This document shows, in pieces, positions 19,009-27,220 of a stretch of DNA of 64,000 bases. Location of the stretch: assembly GCF_030908405.1 (NCBI RefSeq), contig NZ_CP133089.1:1116001-1180000 (forward strand). Reading direction: 5' to 3'. This DNA comes from Aminobacterium sp. MB27-C1. GTDB lineage: Bacteria; Synergistota; Synergistia; Synergistales; Aminobacteriaceae. Below the pieces are notes generated by a model. It searched no databases and was not told where the DNA came from. It saw only the letters and a program-made list of their open reading frames with translations. Made by a program: the position numbers and the translations under genes. Position 1 is the first letter of the stretch. Every line of letters starts with the position of its first letter.

Positions 19009-19185
19009 CTACTTTATATGTAAAACCCTTAGGAGAAAGGGTATCAAGGTGTAAGCATAAACGATGTCATAAATAATGCTTCTCCGTGTCTTTCTGAAAA
19101 AAAGACTTCTAAGTAGTAACAATCCGAGGAAAGCTGCAATGAGGTAATAAATGGAATGTATTATGGAATTTAAAAAAGTTAGCAA
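19009..19185 (-). CDS. Small membrane protein, 58 residues, TTG start
   Basis: An open frame begins at TTG (19185-19183), 6 bases after an AAGGAGG ribosome site, and ends with TAG at 19011-19009. The product starts MLTFLNSIIHSIYYLIAAFL and continues with a leucine-rich run and basic residues (FFRKTRRSIIYD), then a second hydrophobic stretch. One or two membrane segments are likely. It fills the gap between the permease (stop at 19198) and the hydrolase (GTG starts at 19008 and 18999), with almost no spare bases on either side, so it is most likely a real gene of this operon. I recognise no family; a small subunit or helper of the neighbouring permease is one possibility. Confidence 0.7.
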   Translation of the reverse strand: MLTFLNSIIHSIYYLIAAFLGLLLLRSLFFRKTRRSIIYDIVYAYTLIPFLLRVLHIK

Positions 19186-19197
19186 ATCAATCCCTCC

Positions 19198-20499
19198 TTA
19201 TCTCATTACAAGGAAGCTAAAAAAGTTAGCATTCATCAGAATTATGAGAGCGGTAATTCCCATGAAAAGAGCAGGGATGGCAATAGCCCGTAGGAAAGAC
19301 ATATAGCTTCCCTCATAACCTGAAACCTCAATAGCAACTCTTCCCGAAATTCTGGAGGGAGGCATACAATCCCCCAGAGGAAATATTAAGCTAAGAGCGG
19401 CAGCAACAATTGTTACATTGAATCCGATAGAATTGAAAAGGAAAATAAGAGGTGTTCCTAAAATAATGGCGCTTCCATAACTTAGTGAACCTTGTGCCAT
19501 CGGCAAGAAAAATATAGCAGTAAGATATATAAAGGTAACTGGCAAAGTTACAAAAGTTATGGCAATAAGGCCTCTCACACCAGTTGCTGTCATTATATTA
19601 ACCAAAACCCCGACGCTAATAACTGTTGCCAAAAGGGGGAAGACCTGTTCGATTGTATTAACAAGGACTTCATACCAATGGGAAAATGGCTTTTTCTGAG
19701 GATCGCAAAGGATAGAAATTCCACCACATATAAGAAAATTTAAAGGCAATCCTACTGTTGGCATATTAAAAGCAGCATATTTTGATAAAAGGACAATAAC
19801 AAGGAAAGTCCCCATGGGGAAAATTATTCTGAACCAGTTCATTCCGTCAACTATAGGAGGTAATTCAGAAAGCACCTTAGCTTTAGGTTGAGGAGTTCCT
19901 CCACGAAGAAGAAAAATAACGGCAAAGGCAGTAATAAATAGTATGGGAACCAATAGGGGAATCGTAAAACCTACATAGGGCATATTAGCTTGGGCCGCCA
20001 TGAGCATGGCCCATAAATTAATGGGAGGAGCTACAGCTGCCAGCATTGATGTTACGTAAATAAATGCAGTAGTTTTAACAGAAGTGATCCCCATATAATG
20101 GAGAACAGTAGCTATCATCCCGCCGACAACAAACATAGAAACACTTCCAGCACCAGTTAAAGCGCCTGGAATGAGCATGATCACTGCTAGAATAGAGAAA
20201 AGAACCCACTTGGTATCGTAAAATCGATCGACCATTTTTCTGACCAGAGCATTCATCGCACCAGTATCAGAATAAAGGTTAACAAAAATAGACGCTGTTA
20301 CGAAGATAAGACCTACATCAAAATAAGTGAAGGTTCCTTCTACAAGAAGGCGAACTGGAAAGCCTAATTTCCCAGCAAAAGCCCCTGCAATAGCAGTGAT
20401 AACCATAGAAATTTCAGGCGACTTCAACTTCCAGCTGCACAGGGCAAACACAACAACCATGACAGCCAGTACAATGGATGTTTCAGCATACATAGACAT
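19198..20499 (-). CDS. DctM-like / ion-transporter-superfamily permease
   Basis: 433 residues with about eleven hydrophobic helices and two repeat-like halves. LIPGALTGAGSVSMFVVGG and VAAVAPPINLWAML-like segments (residues about 110-165), and a second GSLSYGSAIILGTPLIF plus LGDCMPPSRISG near the end, resemble the large subunit of TRAP carriers and related anion importers. It probably takes up an organic anion or short acidic peptide. No DctQ or receptor of normal type is adjacent; instead it is flanked by the secreted DUF6305-like protein and a 58-residue membrane protein, which may serve as partners (inference). Confidence 0.8.
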   Translation of the reverse strand: MSMYAETSIVLAVMVVVFALCSWKLKSPEISMVITAIAGAFAGKLGFPVRLLVEGTFTYFDVGLIFVTASIFVNLYSDTGAMNALVRKMVDRFYDTKWVLFSILAVIMLIPGALTGAGSVSMFVVGGMIATVLHYMGITSVKTTAFIYVTSMLAAVAPPINLWAMLMAAQANMPYVGFTIPLLVPILFITAFAVIFLLRGGTPQPKAKVLSELPPIVDGMNWFRIIFPMGTFLVIVLLSKYAAFNMPTVGLPLNFLICGGISILCDPQKKPFSHWYEVLVNTIEQVFPLLATVISVGVLVNIMTATGVRGLIAITFVTLPVTFIYLTAIFFLPMAQGSLSYGSAIILGTPLIFLFNSIGFNVTIVAAALSLIFPLGDCMPPSRISGRVAIEVSGYEGSYMSFLRAIAIPALFMGITALIILMNANFFSFLVMR

Positions 20500-20520
20500 A
20501 TTATAGATGCCTACTATTGT

Positions 20521-21111
20521 TTACTGATACATTTCCTGGACAACTTTCATAAAATCCAGGGTTTCGTCAATAATTGTTAAAGGGACTCCGTTTGTTTTGG
20601 CTAATTCAGTAAAACGACCGTCTTCGTTACTATCTTTCTTTACAATAAATGCATGTGCAAAAGGAGCTATTGCATCTATAGATCGCTCATCAGCACTTCC
20701 AGGCTTACCTCTTCGAGTGTTTCCCTCAATGTGGCAAGCTATGATTTGAAGTCCATCGGCCTTTGCTGATTCCATTATTTTATTAAGTCTGGCTATTTCC
20801 TCATCAATTGTTATGCCAGAAGCGCCCAATCCCTTAGCCGAAGAACCTATAATCACCATTATCGTTTTAAATCCGCCAGCCTTAATATCTTCTGGCCATG
20901 GTTCAGAGAGATATTTAAAATCTGTAACAGCTTTAGACCTTGTTACTAAAAGCCTTCCCATTTTTCCGCCAGGACCCTGCCCAGCATTAGTAATTAAAAG
21001 AGGAACATTTCCCTTCATTGGAGCGTCACCAGTAACAGCTGCATTCGATGGAATGGGGGATAGAGAGAGGAAGAGAGAAAGAATACAAAGGCAGATTATA
21101 ACTTTTTTCAT
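20521..21111 (-). CDS. Secreted DUF6305-like protein
   Basis: 196 residues from ATG 21111, chosen because AAGGGGAG stands 9 bases upstream; the longer frame would need a TTG at 21132 without a site. Signal peptide (VIICLCILSLFLSLSPIPSNA). The mature protein begins with PLLITNAGQGPGGKMGRLLV and has GGFKTIMVIIGSSAKGLGASG and ACHIEGNTRRGKPGSADERSI, features I associate with DUF6305. The GxGPGG and SSAKGLGASG loops could bind a small anionic ligand. As the first gene of an operon with a permease it may be an atypical solute receptor, which would be new for this family (inference). Confidence 0.7.
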   Translation of the reverse strand: MKKVIICLCILSLFLSLSPIPSNAAVTGDAPMKGNVPLLITNAGQGPGGKMGRLLVTRSKAVTDFKYLSEPWPEDIKAGGFKTIMVIIGSSAKGLGASGITIDEEIARLNKIMESAKADGLQIIACHIEGNTRRGKPGSADERSIDAIAPFAHAFIVKKDSNEDGRFTELAKTNGVPLTIIDETLDFMKVVQEMYQ

Positions 21112-21167
21112 CCAGATTTTCTCCCCTTTCAAAATTTAAAATATTTCGATTTAACTGCTTCTGTTTC

Positions 21168-21196
21168 AGTGTATGAAAACTTAATAACCGTGTCAA
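21168..21196 (-). promoter_or_regulatory. Sigma-70-type promoter of the six-gene poly-gamma-glutamate/peptidase operon
   Basis: On the minus strand TTGACA (-35, 21191-21196), 17-base spacer, TACACT (-10, 21168-21173). The DUF6305-like start codon follows about 57 bases downstream. Confidence 0.7.
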
Positions 21197-21224
21197 GCTG
21201 TATACTACATTCTTTTCAATAGGG

Positions 21225-21255
21225 CCAGATTACATACGATTTAGAGCCAATCTGG
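21225..21255. promoter_or_regulatory. Inverted repeat between divergent operons
   Basis: CCAGATT (21225-21231) and AATCTGG (21249-21255) form a 7-bp perfect dyad, centre-to-centre 24 bases, upstream of the -35 of the minus-strand operon and before the ABC transporter genes. It may be an operator serving either side. Pattern only. Confidence 0.3.
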
Positions 21256-21341
21256 TTATAGTTATAACTACAAATAACGAGTATATTTAATTTGTTCGGC
21301 GAGATAATTCGGTGAAATAATAAAGAGGGAGTGTGCAAAAT

Positions 21342-22355
21342 ATGACTACGTTTAAATTCGGGAGTAAAGTTTTGTTTCTTACTCTATTAAGTTCCATCCT
21401 TTTAGGGGGCATTTCTTTTGCTGCTCAACCTGAACTTAATGCATATACAATATGGTCAGAGCGTTATGCGAATGCTGTTTTTAGCGCCTTTACCGAAGAA
21501 ACTGGCATCAAAGTAAATTGGATGAGATTTTCTTCAGGAGAAGTACAAGCACGTCTTGAAGCAGAAAAAAAGAACCCTCAAGTTGACGTTGTATTTGGAA
21601 ATATGGCTGAGGCTTTCATTAATGGAATCCCCAAAGGGCTTTTCGAACCATATATGCCAGAAGGAAGCAATCAGATACCAGAAAAGTTCAGAGATAAAAA
21701 TGGTTATTGGACAGGAGTAGCTATTGATCCTATCTGTTTTATGTTCAACGCTAAATTTTTAAAAGATCATGGTCTGGAAGCTCCAACATCGTGGAAAGAT
21801 TTGTTGAATCCAGCCTATAAGAGTCAATTGCAAATGGCCGATGCACGAACGTCGGGAACAGCAATGTATCGTATTCTCAGTCTTGTTGAAGCCATGGGAG
21901 AAGATGAGGCATATTCCTATCAAAGAGACTTAAACAAAAATGTTCAAGTCTACACCAAAAGTGGGGCAGGCGGCGCTTTACCAATAGCAAGAGGACAAGC
22001 AGCAGGAGGAATCTTCTTTCTCGTTGATGCGCTGGAGATGCAGCAAAAAGGATATGACATAGCAATTAGTTATCCCGTAGATGGTGTTGTTGCAGGTATT
22101 GAAGCTATGGCTTTGGTTTCTGGAGCTAAACATCCGGATCTTGCTAAAAAGTTTTTAGATTGGGCATCTACTGAACGAATGCAACGAATTTACGAAGAGA
22201 GCCAAATAAATCTAATTCCTAGTAATCCTAATGTAAAGATTTCTAACCCTGGGCTCGACATGTCTAAGGTCAATGTATTACCACTGGACATTAAATGGGC
22301 TGGAGAAAATCGTGAACGCTTAGTAGAACGTTGGATCAATGAAGTACTTAAGTAG
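21342..22355 (+). CDS. ABC transporter solute-binding protein (iron/polyamine-type fold)
   Basis: 337 residues from ATG 21342; an in-frame GTG at 21333 touches the GAGGGAG site and is too close. Signal peptide (KVLFLTLLSSILLGGISFAA). The mature part (ELNAYTIWSERYANAVFSAFTEETGIKVNW, split here by family convention) matches the AfuA/FbpA-PotD class of receptors: DVVFGNMAEAF, GYWTGVAIDPICFMFN, LNPAYKSQLQMADARTSGT. These bind ferric iron, phosphonates, polyamines, thiamine or other small ions. The run of tyrosines that binds iron in FbpA is not clearly present. The gene overlaps the permease gene by 17 bases. Confidence 0.85.
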   Translation: MTTFKFGSKVLFLTLLSSILLGGISFAAQPELNAYTIWSERYANAVFSAFTEETGIKVNWMRFSSGEVQARLEAEKKNPQVDVVFGNMAEAFINGIPKGLFEPYMPEGSNQIPEKFRDKNGYWTGVAIDPICFMFNAKFLKDHGLEAPTSWKDLLNPAYKSQLQMADARTSGTAMYRILSLVEAMGEDEAYSYQRDLNKNVQVYTKSGAGGALPIARGQAAGGIFFLVDALEMQQKGYDIAISYPVDGVVAGIEAMALVSGAKHPDLAKKFLDWASTERMQRIYEESQINLIPSNPNVKISNPGLDMSKVNVLPLDIKWAGENRERLVERWINEVLK

Positions 22356-24009
22356 CAACAACACGAAAAGGCTTGATAGATCGCTCATACCTGTCTTAGC
22401 TGTATTATGGGCCCTATTGGGCCTTTTCGTTTTATATCCGCTTATGCGGCTTCTTTATATCGTTTTTATTGTCGAAGGAAGTTTTACACTAAGTAATTTA
22501 AGTGAAGTTTTCACAAATTGGTATAACAGGAAGGCACTTTTAGATAGCCTTATTCTGGCAACATCAGTTGCTATTAGTGGAACTTTTTTGGGTTTTATTT
22601 TTGCTTTTGCGGAAACACGGATATCTTTGCCACGAATTGTGAAGTGGTTTATTGGAGCCATAGTCGTTTTACCCTTTGTTTCACCTCCATTTACCAGTAG
22701 TATCGCTTTAACTTTGGCAATAGGCCCCAATGGGCTACTTTTAAAGCTATTAGGGATTCCAGATTTCAATATTTACGGATTTTGGGGAACATGGCTTGCG
22801 GAAACCCTCACATATTTTCCTATAGCCTTTCTGACACTTGCCGCTGTTCTTAACGCAATCGATCAAAATCTTGAAGATGCAGCTATGAGTATGGGAAGCT
22901 CTAGATGGCGTACATTTCATACCATTACATTGCCGTTGAGCGCACCTGGTATTGCTAATGCTTTTTTACTTCTTTTTGGCTGTTCTCTAGCAGATTTTGC
23001 TACACCCCTTGTTATGGCGGGGCACACATTTCCCGTTCTTACAACGCAAGCTTATCTTCAAATTACTGGGATGTATGATCTTCAAGGAGGAGCAACTCTT
23101 TCATTTATCTTGCTCATACCTGCACTTTTAGTCTATCTTCTTCAACATTACTGGATTGAAAAACGCAGCTATGTAACAGTAACAGGCAAATCAGGAGGTC
23201 GGGGATCTGCACGAGGAGCAGGAACTGTACTTGAAACGCTCATCTTACTTCTTATATCTATTATTTCGCTCTTTATAATTTTCCTCTACTCAATGATTTT
23301 CTTCGGATCCCTCGTAAAGGTATGGGGAGTTGATAATTCATTTACTCTTGAAAACTATGTCTACGTTTTTACTGTTGGGAAAGAAGCAATAAAAGACACA
23401 CTACTCATAGCAGTAACTTCAACCTTTTTGGGCAGTGTAATAGGCATATGTATAGGCTATTTAGTCAGTCGCCCAGACCTTCCATGGCGTAAAACTCTAG
23501 AATTTACTTCTCTGCTAAACTATGTTTTGCCAGGGACAGTCGTAGGTATAGCATATGTTGTTGCTTTCAATTCAGGACCTCTCGTACTCACAGGCACTAT
23601 GTTTATTATTGTTGCACTTTGTGCTTTTCGTTACGATGCCGCGGGGATACGGGCAATAGTTGCGTCAATGCAACAAATAGATACGTCTATTGAAGAAGCT
23701 TCACTTAGCTTGGGAGCCTCTCGCGCAACAACATTTTTCAGAGTGACACTTCCTCTTATTGCTCCTGCCGTAACAACTGGCATGCGATATCTTTTTGTTG
23801 TTTCTATGACAGCTGTAAGTGCTATCATCTTTTTAGTCTCTGTGCGATGGAGTTTATTGACAGTACGTATTTTGGAGTGCATTACAGAACTCCTTTTTGC
23901 GCAGGCCGCTGCTTTTTCGGTTGTTTTGGTTTTGATCGTTTTTGCAGCGATGGGGATTATAGCCCTTATGTTCCGATTGATATACCCTAATTACATGCGA
24001 GCTAGATAG
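22339..24009 (+). CDS. ABC transporter permease, two fused MetI-like domains
   Basis: 556 residues, about twelve helices in two homologous halves, as in FbpB-type permeases that need no separate second permease. Each half has an EAA loop for contact with the ATPase: LEDAAMSMGSSRWRTFHTITLPLSAPG (residues about 178-204) and IEEASLSLGASRATTFFRVTLPLIAP (about 450-475), divided here only for quoting by position. The start overlaps the end of the receptor gene, which suggests translational coupling. The ATPase follows 14 bases later. Confidence 0.92.
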   Translation: MKYLSSNNTKRLDRSLIPVLAVLWALLGLFVLYPLMRLLYIVFIVEGSFTLSNLSEVFTNWYNRKALLDSLILATSVAISGTFLGFIFAFAETRISLPRIVKWFIGAIVVLPFVSPPFTSSIALTLAIGPNGLLLKLLGIPDFNIYGFWGTWLAETLTYFPIAFLTLAAVLNAIDQNLEDAAMSMGSSRWRTFHTITLPLSAPGIANAFLLLFGCSLADFATPLVMAGHTFPVLTTQAYLQITGMYDLQGGATLSFILLIPALLVYLLQHYWIEKRSYVTVTGKSGGRGSARGAGTVLETLILLLISIISLFIIFLYSMIFFGSLVKVWGVDNSFTLENYVYVFTVGKEAIKDTLLIAVTSTFLGSVIGICIGYLVSRPDLPWRKTLEFTSLLNYVLPGTVVGIAYVVAFNSGPLVLTGTMFIIVALCAFRYDAAGIRAIVASMQQIDTSIEEASLSLGASRATTFFRVTLPLIAPAVTTGMRYLFVVSMTAVSAIIFLVSVRWSLLTVRILECITELLFAQAAAFSVVLVLIVFAAMGIIALMFRLIYPNYMRAR

Positions 24010-24023
24010 AGGAGGCCATAAAG

Positions 24024-25106
24024 ATGTCTCTATCCATATCACTACAGCACCTAACTAAGATTTTCACAAAAGGGAAAGAAAGCTTTAAAGCTGTCGATAA
24101 CATTCATTTAGACATTAATGCGGGAGAACTCGTTACTTTCTTGGGGCCATCTGGTTGCGGGAAGACAACAATTCTACGAATGATAGCTGGCTTTGAGACT
24201 CCAACAGAGGGACACATATACTTTGATGGGAAAAATGTCACGTCTATAGACGCAAACAAACGAGATATTGGTTTCGTTTTTCAAAATTATGCTCTTTTCC
24301 CTCATATGAATGTTTTTGATAATGTAAGCTATGGTCTCAAAGTACGAGGTGCTACTCACAGGAAAATAACCGATAAGGTAGCTGAAGTTCTGGCTCTGGT
24401 AGGGCTAAAAAACGTTGAAAATCGTTTTCCGAATCAACTCTCAGGGGGAGAGCAGCAACGAGTAGCTTTAGCCCGAGTTTTTGCCATTAACCCTAATCTT
24501 CTTCTCATGGACGAGCCACTTTCCAACCTTGACGCTAAACTTCGCACCTATATGCGAACTGAAATTAGGCGCCTACAAAAGCAATTGGGAATAACGTGTA
24601 TTTACGTTACTCACGACCAAAAAGAAGCACTGACTATTGCAGATCGTATTGTCGTACTTAACAAAGGTCGAATAGAACAGGTAGCAACACCTTTTGATCT
24701 TTATGCTCATCCCCAAACTTTGTTTGTAGCTGATTTTATAGGGCAAGCCAACATCTTTAATAGCAAAGTACAAAGTTTTCATGATGAAAGTTTGGATGTT
24801 CTTACATATGGGAATTACCTTACCATACAGAATCCTATGCATACGCATTTTAGTATCGGAGAAGAGATTGCACTCGTTGTACGACCAGAATCTATACGTT
24901 TGGAACCGACTGCAAATTCAACTGTTCACGGAATTGTTCGGAGTTGTGTATTTGTAGGAGATAAGATGGAATATGAAATAGAGTTGGAACCGGGGCATCT
25001 TATTCATGCTTTTATCCCTTACTCCCACGAAACAAAAGCTTTTTCCGAAGGAGACCGTGTTGGTATTTATATTGATCCGAGAGACATTACAGCTTTGCCG
25101 TTTTAA
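24024..25106 (+). CDS. ABC transporter ATPase (PotA/FbpC-type)
   Basis: 360 residues. Walker A GPSGCGKTT (near residue 39), Q-loop VFQNYALFPHM, signature LSGGEQQRVALARV, Walker B LLLMDEPLSNLDAKLR, H-loop THDQKEAL. The C-terminal roughly 120 residues form a TOBE domain with VVRPESIRL, typical of the polyamine/iron/molybdate group. It powers the permease at 22339-24009. A GAGGAGG-type site precedes the ATG. Last gene of the transporter operon; a terminator follows. Confidence 0.95.
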   Translation: MSLSISLQHLTKIFTKGKESFKAVDNIHLDINAGELVTFLGPSGCGKTTILRMIAGFETPTEGHIYFDGKNVTSIDANKRDIGFVFQNYALFPHMNVFDNVSYGLKVRGATHRKITDKVAEVLALVGLKNVENRFPNQLSGGEQQRVALARVFAINPNLLLMDEPLSNLDAKLRTYMRTEIRRLQKQLGITCIYVTHDQKEALTIADRIVVLNKGRIEQVATPFDLYAHPQTLFVADFIGQANIFNSKVQSFHDESLDVLTYGNYLTIQNPMHTHFSIGEEIALVVRPESIRLEPTANSTVHGIVRSCVFVGDKMEYEIELEPGHLIHAFIPYSHETKAFSEGDRVGIYIDPRDITALPF

Positions 25107-25128
25107 ATTTCCTTATTTTTAGCATAGC

Positions 25129-25168
25129 TAGCTTCTTTTACAAGATATAATAAGAAGCTACTTTATTT
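25129..25168. terminator. Hairpin between convergent ABC and LysR genes
   Basis: TAGCTTCTT (25129-25137) pairs with AAGAAGCTA (25152-25160), followed by CTTTATTT. It lies between two genes whose ends face each other and may serve both. Confidence 0.6.
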
Positions 25169-25181
25169 CCGAAATAGAAAA

Positions 25182-26078
25182 TCAAATTTTGATCATGGAC
25201 TGGATTGATCTTTTGAGGTGTTTTATCAGTTGTTTTTCTCTTAAATTAAGCTGATACGATTTAGGAGATAATAGATACACTCCAAGTTTTAAATCAGTCC
25301 CGACTATAGGAAGATAGGCACATCCATTTGGGAGGACTCCAGGAATTACAATGGAAATATAATTACTGTTTCTCACTGTATCCACAAGACCACCACGGTC
25401 GAAAACAAACAATATATTGCCACTGTTTTGAATGCCCAAAGGGCCTAACCAATCGTCAAAATCAAAATTTTCATATGTAGCAAAAGGAAAATGCTGGAGT
25501 TCATCTATATTAATATTTTCCTTTTTTGATAAAGGGTTTCGGCAAGAAACTATGGCTACTACAGGAATATCTTTTCCTATAAGCTCCATCTTAAGATTAT
25601 ATTTGTTTGCATCTATTTTATGTTTGGAATACATACTATTAAAACAATACATAATAGATAGACGATATTTTTGTTCCACCACATCTCGCATTGTTTGTAT
25701 TAATCCTGTTTCTTTAAAAGCATCCTGTATTTTTCCAGCGGGACTATTTTTTTTAAAATCAAGAAAACTTTGCATCAAAGCAGAAGAATATGTGCAAGAA
25801 ACGGAAAGATTACGATTCTCTAAAAAAGCGTTTGGGATTCGTTTTATCTTTTCGACTTCACTTAAAATTAATTCAGCGCTAAGCAACAACATCCTGCCTT
25901 CAGGCGTAATCTCTATTCCTGAATTCTTTCGCATAAAAATTTGAAATCCTAGTTCGCTTTCAAAATTCCGAATCACGGTACTCAAATTCGGTTGGGACAT
26001 ACATAGATTTTGTGCTGCTTTATTAATCGAGCCGCAACGATAAATTTCTACCACATAAGCAAGGTATTGAAGGTTCAT
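25182..26078 (-). CDS. LysR-family transcriptional regulator
   Basis: 298 residues. N-terminal winged helix: LAYVVEIYRCGSINKAAQNLCMSQPNLSTVI region (residues 5-36), then FESELGFQIFMRKNSGIEITPEG. The C-terminal effector domain is weakly conserved, as usual. It is divergent from the agmatinase-family gene (132-base gap), the standard LysR arrangement with its target, and convergent with the ABC transporter. Ribosome site AAGGAGGAG. The likely job is to control the agmatinase gene and perhaps the transporter in response to an amine or guanidino compound (inference). Confidence 0.92.
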   Translation of the reverse strand: MNLQYLAYVVEIYRCGSINKAAQNLCMSQPNLSTVIRNFESELGFQIFMRKNSGIEITPEGRMLLLSAELILSEVEKIKRIPNAFLENRNLSVSCTYSSALMQSFLDFKKNSPAGKIQDAFKETGLIQTMRDVVEQKYRLSIMYCFNSMYSKHKIDANKYNLKMELIGKDIPVVAIVSCRNPLSKKENINIDELQHFPFATYENFDFDDWLGPLGIQNSGNILFVFDRGGLVDTVRNSNYISIVIPGVLPNGCAYLPIVGTDLKLGVYLLSPKSYQLNLREKQLIKHLKRSIQSMIKI

Positions 26079-26094
26079 TTACTATCTCCTCCTT

Positions 26095-26110
26095 CATATG
26101 TGATTATATG
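26095..26110. promoter_or_regulatory. Short dyad in the lysR/agmatinase gap (candidate LysR site)
   Basis: CATAT (26095-26099) and ATATG (26106-26110) form a 5-bp dyad around six bases, close to the LysR T-N11-A form, between the divergent genes. Weak evidence. Confidence 0.3.
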
Positions 26111-26210
26111 AAAATACATATAGGGTATCAAGTATTTAAATAACTACCCACACGTGCTTCATAGTATGATGCAAACAATGAATCTATATGGATTATAGGA
26201 GGGATAATGA

Positions 26211-27161
26211 ATGCTAGAAAACAATCAACCAGACAGTGCTTTATCGTCTCCTCGCTTTTGCAATACGGGAACTTTTATGCGTATGCCAAAGGTAGAGACA
26301 GCTAAAGGATTGGATTTTGTAATAGCGGGCGCCCCCTTCGATACTGCTAGCTCATATCGATCAGGAGCACGCTTTGGACCTTCGGGAATCCGTGCAATTT
26401 CGGCCATGATGAAACCTAACAATGTAATATTACAGGTTAATATTATGAATAGCCTTAAAGGTGGCGATATTGGTGACTTTAATATCGTACCAGGATATAT
26501 TCACCCTACATATATGCAGATAGAGAAAGGTGTTCAGAACATCATCAATGATAATGCTATGCCAGTAGTTCTGGGCGGTGACCATTCCATAACATTAGCA
26601 GAACTACGTGCGGTGGCAAAAAAACATGGACCTGTAGCAATCATCCATTTTGATTCCCATTCTGATTTATGCGACACGGTATTCGGTGAAAAATATAATC
26701 ATGGAACCCCTTTTCGTCGAGCTTTGGAAGAAGGGCTTATTGACGCCGCACACTCTATCCAGCTGGGAATGAGAGGATCGCTCTATGACCCCAACGAGCA
26801 CAAAATTGCCGCTGAACTTGGTATGAAATTGATTCCTGCCCATAAAATACGAGAAATCGGAATTGATAAAGTGATAGAAATAGCCTTAGAACGGATTGGG
26901 GATACTCCTGTATTTCTTACTTTCGATATTGATTTTGTAGACCCTGCCTATGCACCTGGAACTGGCACACCAGAGGTTGGTGGTTTCACTTCGTATGAAT
27001 CGTTACATATGGTACGGCAATTAAAAGACTTGAATTTTGTGGGAATGGACCTTGTGGAAGTAGCACCATGTTATGACTTTGGTGAATTAACTACTTATAT
27101 GGCGGCCAATGTTGTATATGAATTCTTATCAATTCTGGCATATCAAAAAGAAACAAAATAA
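26211..27161 (+). CDS. speB: Agmatinase-family ureohydrolase
   Basis: 316 residues. Binuclear manganese motifs are all present: GGDHSIT (near residue 122), HFDSHSDLCD (near 146; the aspartates and histidine are metal ligands), and TFDIDFVDPAYAPGTGTPE (near 238). These place it in the arginase/agmatinase superfamily, nearest the agmatinase group, which splits agmatine into putrescine and urea. Members also act on guanidinobutyrate, guanidinopropionate or proclavaminate, so the substrate is open. ATG with TAGGAGGG upstream. It stands alone between a divergent LysR gene and a terminator. Confidence 0.88.
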   Translation: MLENNQPDSALSSPRFCNTGTFMRMPKVETAKGLDFVIAGAPFDTASSYRSGARFGPSGIRAISAMMKPNNVILQVNIMNSLKGGDIGDFNIVPGYIHPTYMQIEKGVQNIINDNAMPVVLGGDHSITLAELRAVAKKHGPVAIIHFDSHSDLCDTVFGEKYNHGTPFRRALEEGLIDAAHSIQLGMRGSLYDPNEHKIAAELGMKLIPAHKIREIGIDKVIEIALERIGDTPVFLTFDIDFVDPAYAPGTGTPEVGGFTSYESLHMVRQLKDLNFVGMDLVEVAPCYDFGELTTYMAANVVYEFLSILAYQKETK

Positions 27162-27165
27162 TATA

Positions 27166-27205
27166 GACCATCCGGTGCTGTAATAACACTGGATGGTCTT
27201 ACTTT
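27166..27205. terminator. Rho-independent terminator after the agmatinase gene
   Basis: GACCATCC(g)GTG pairs with CAC(t)GGATGGTC (27166-27198), followed by TTACTTT. It lies between convergent genes and has an A/T-rich left side (TATATTATTTTG on the minus strand), so it may work in both directions. Confidence 0.75.
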
Positions 27206-27220
27206 ACTTCTAGCTGAACG

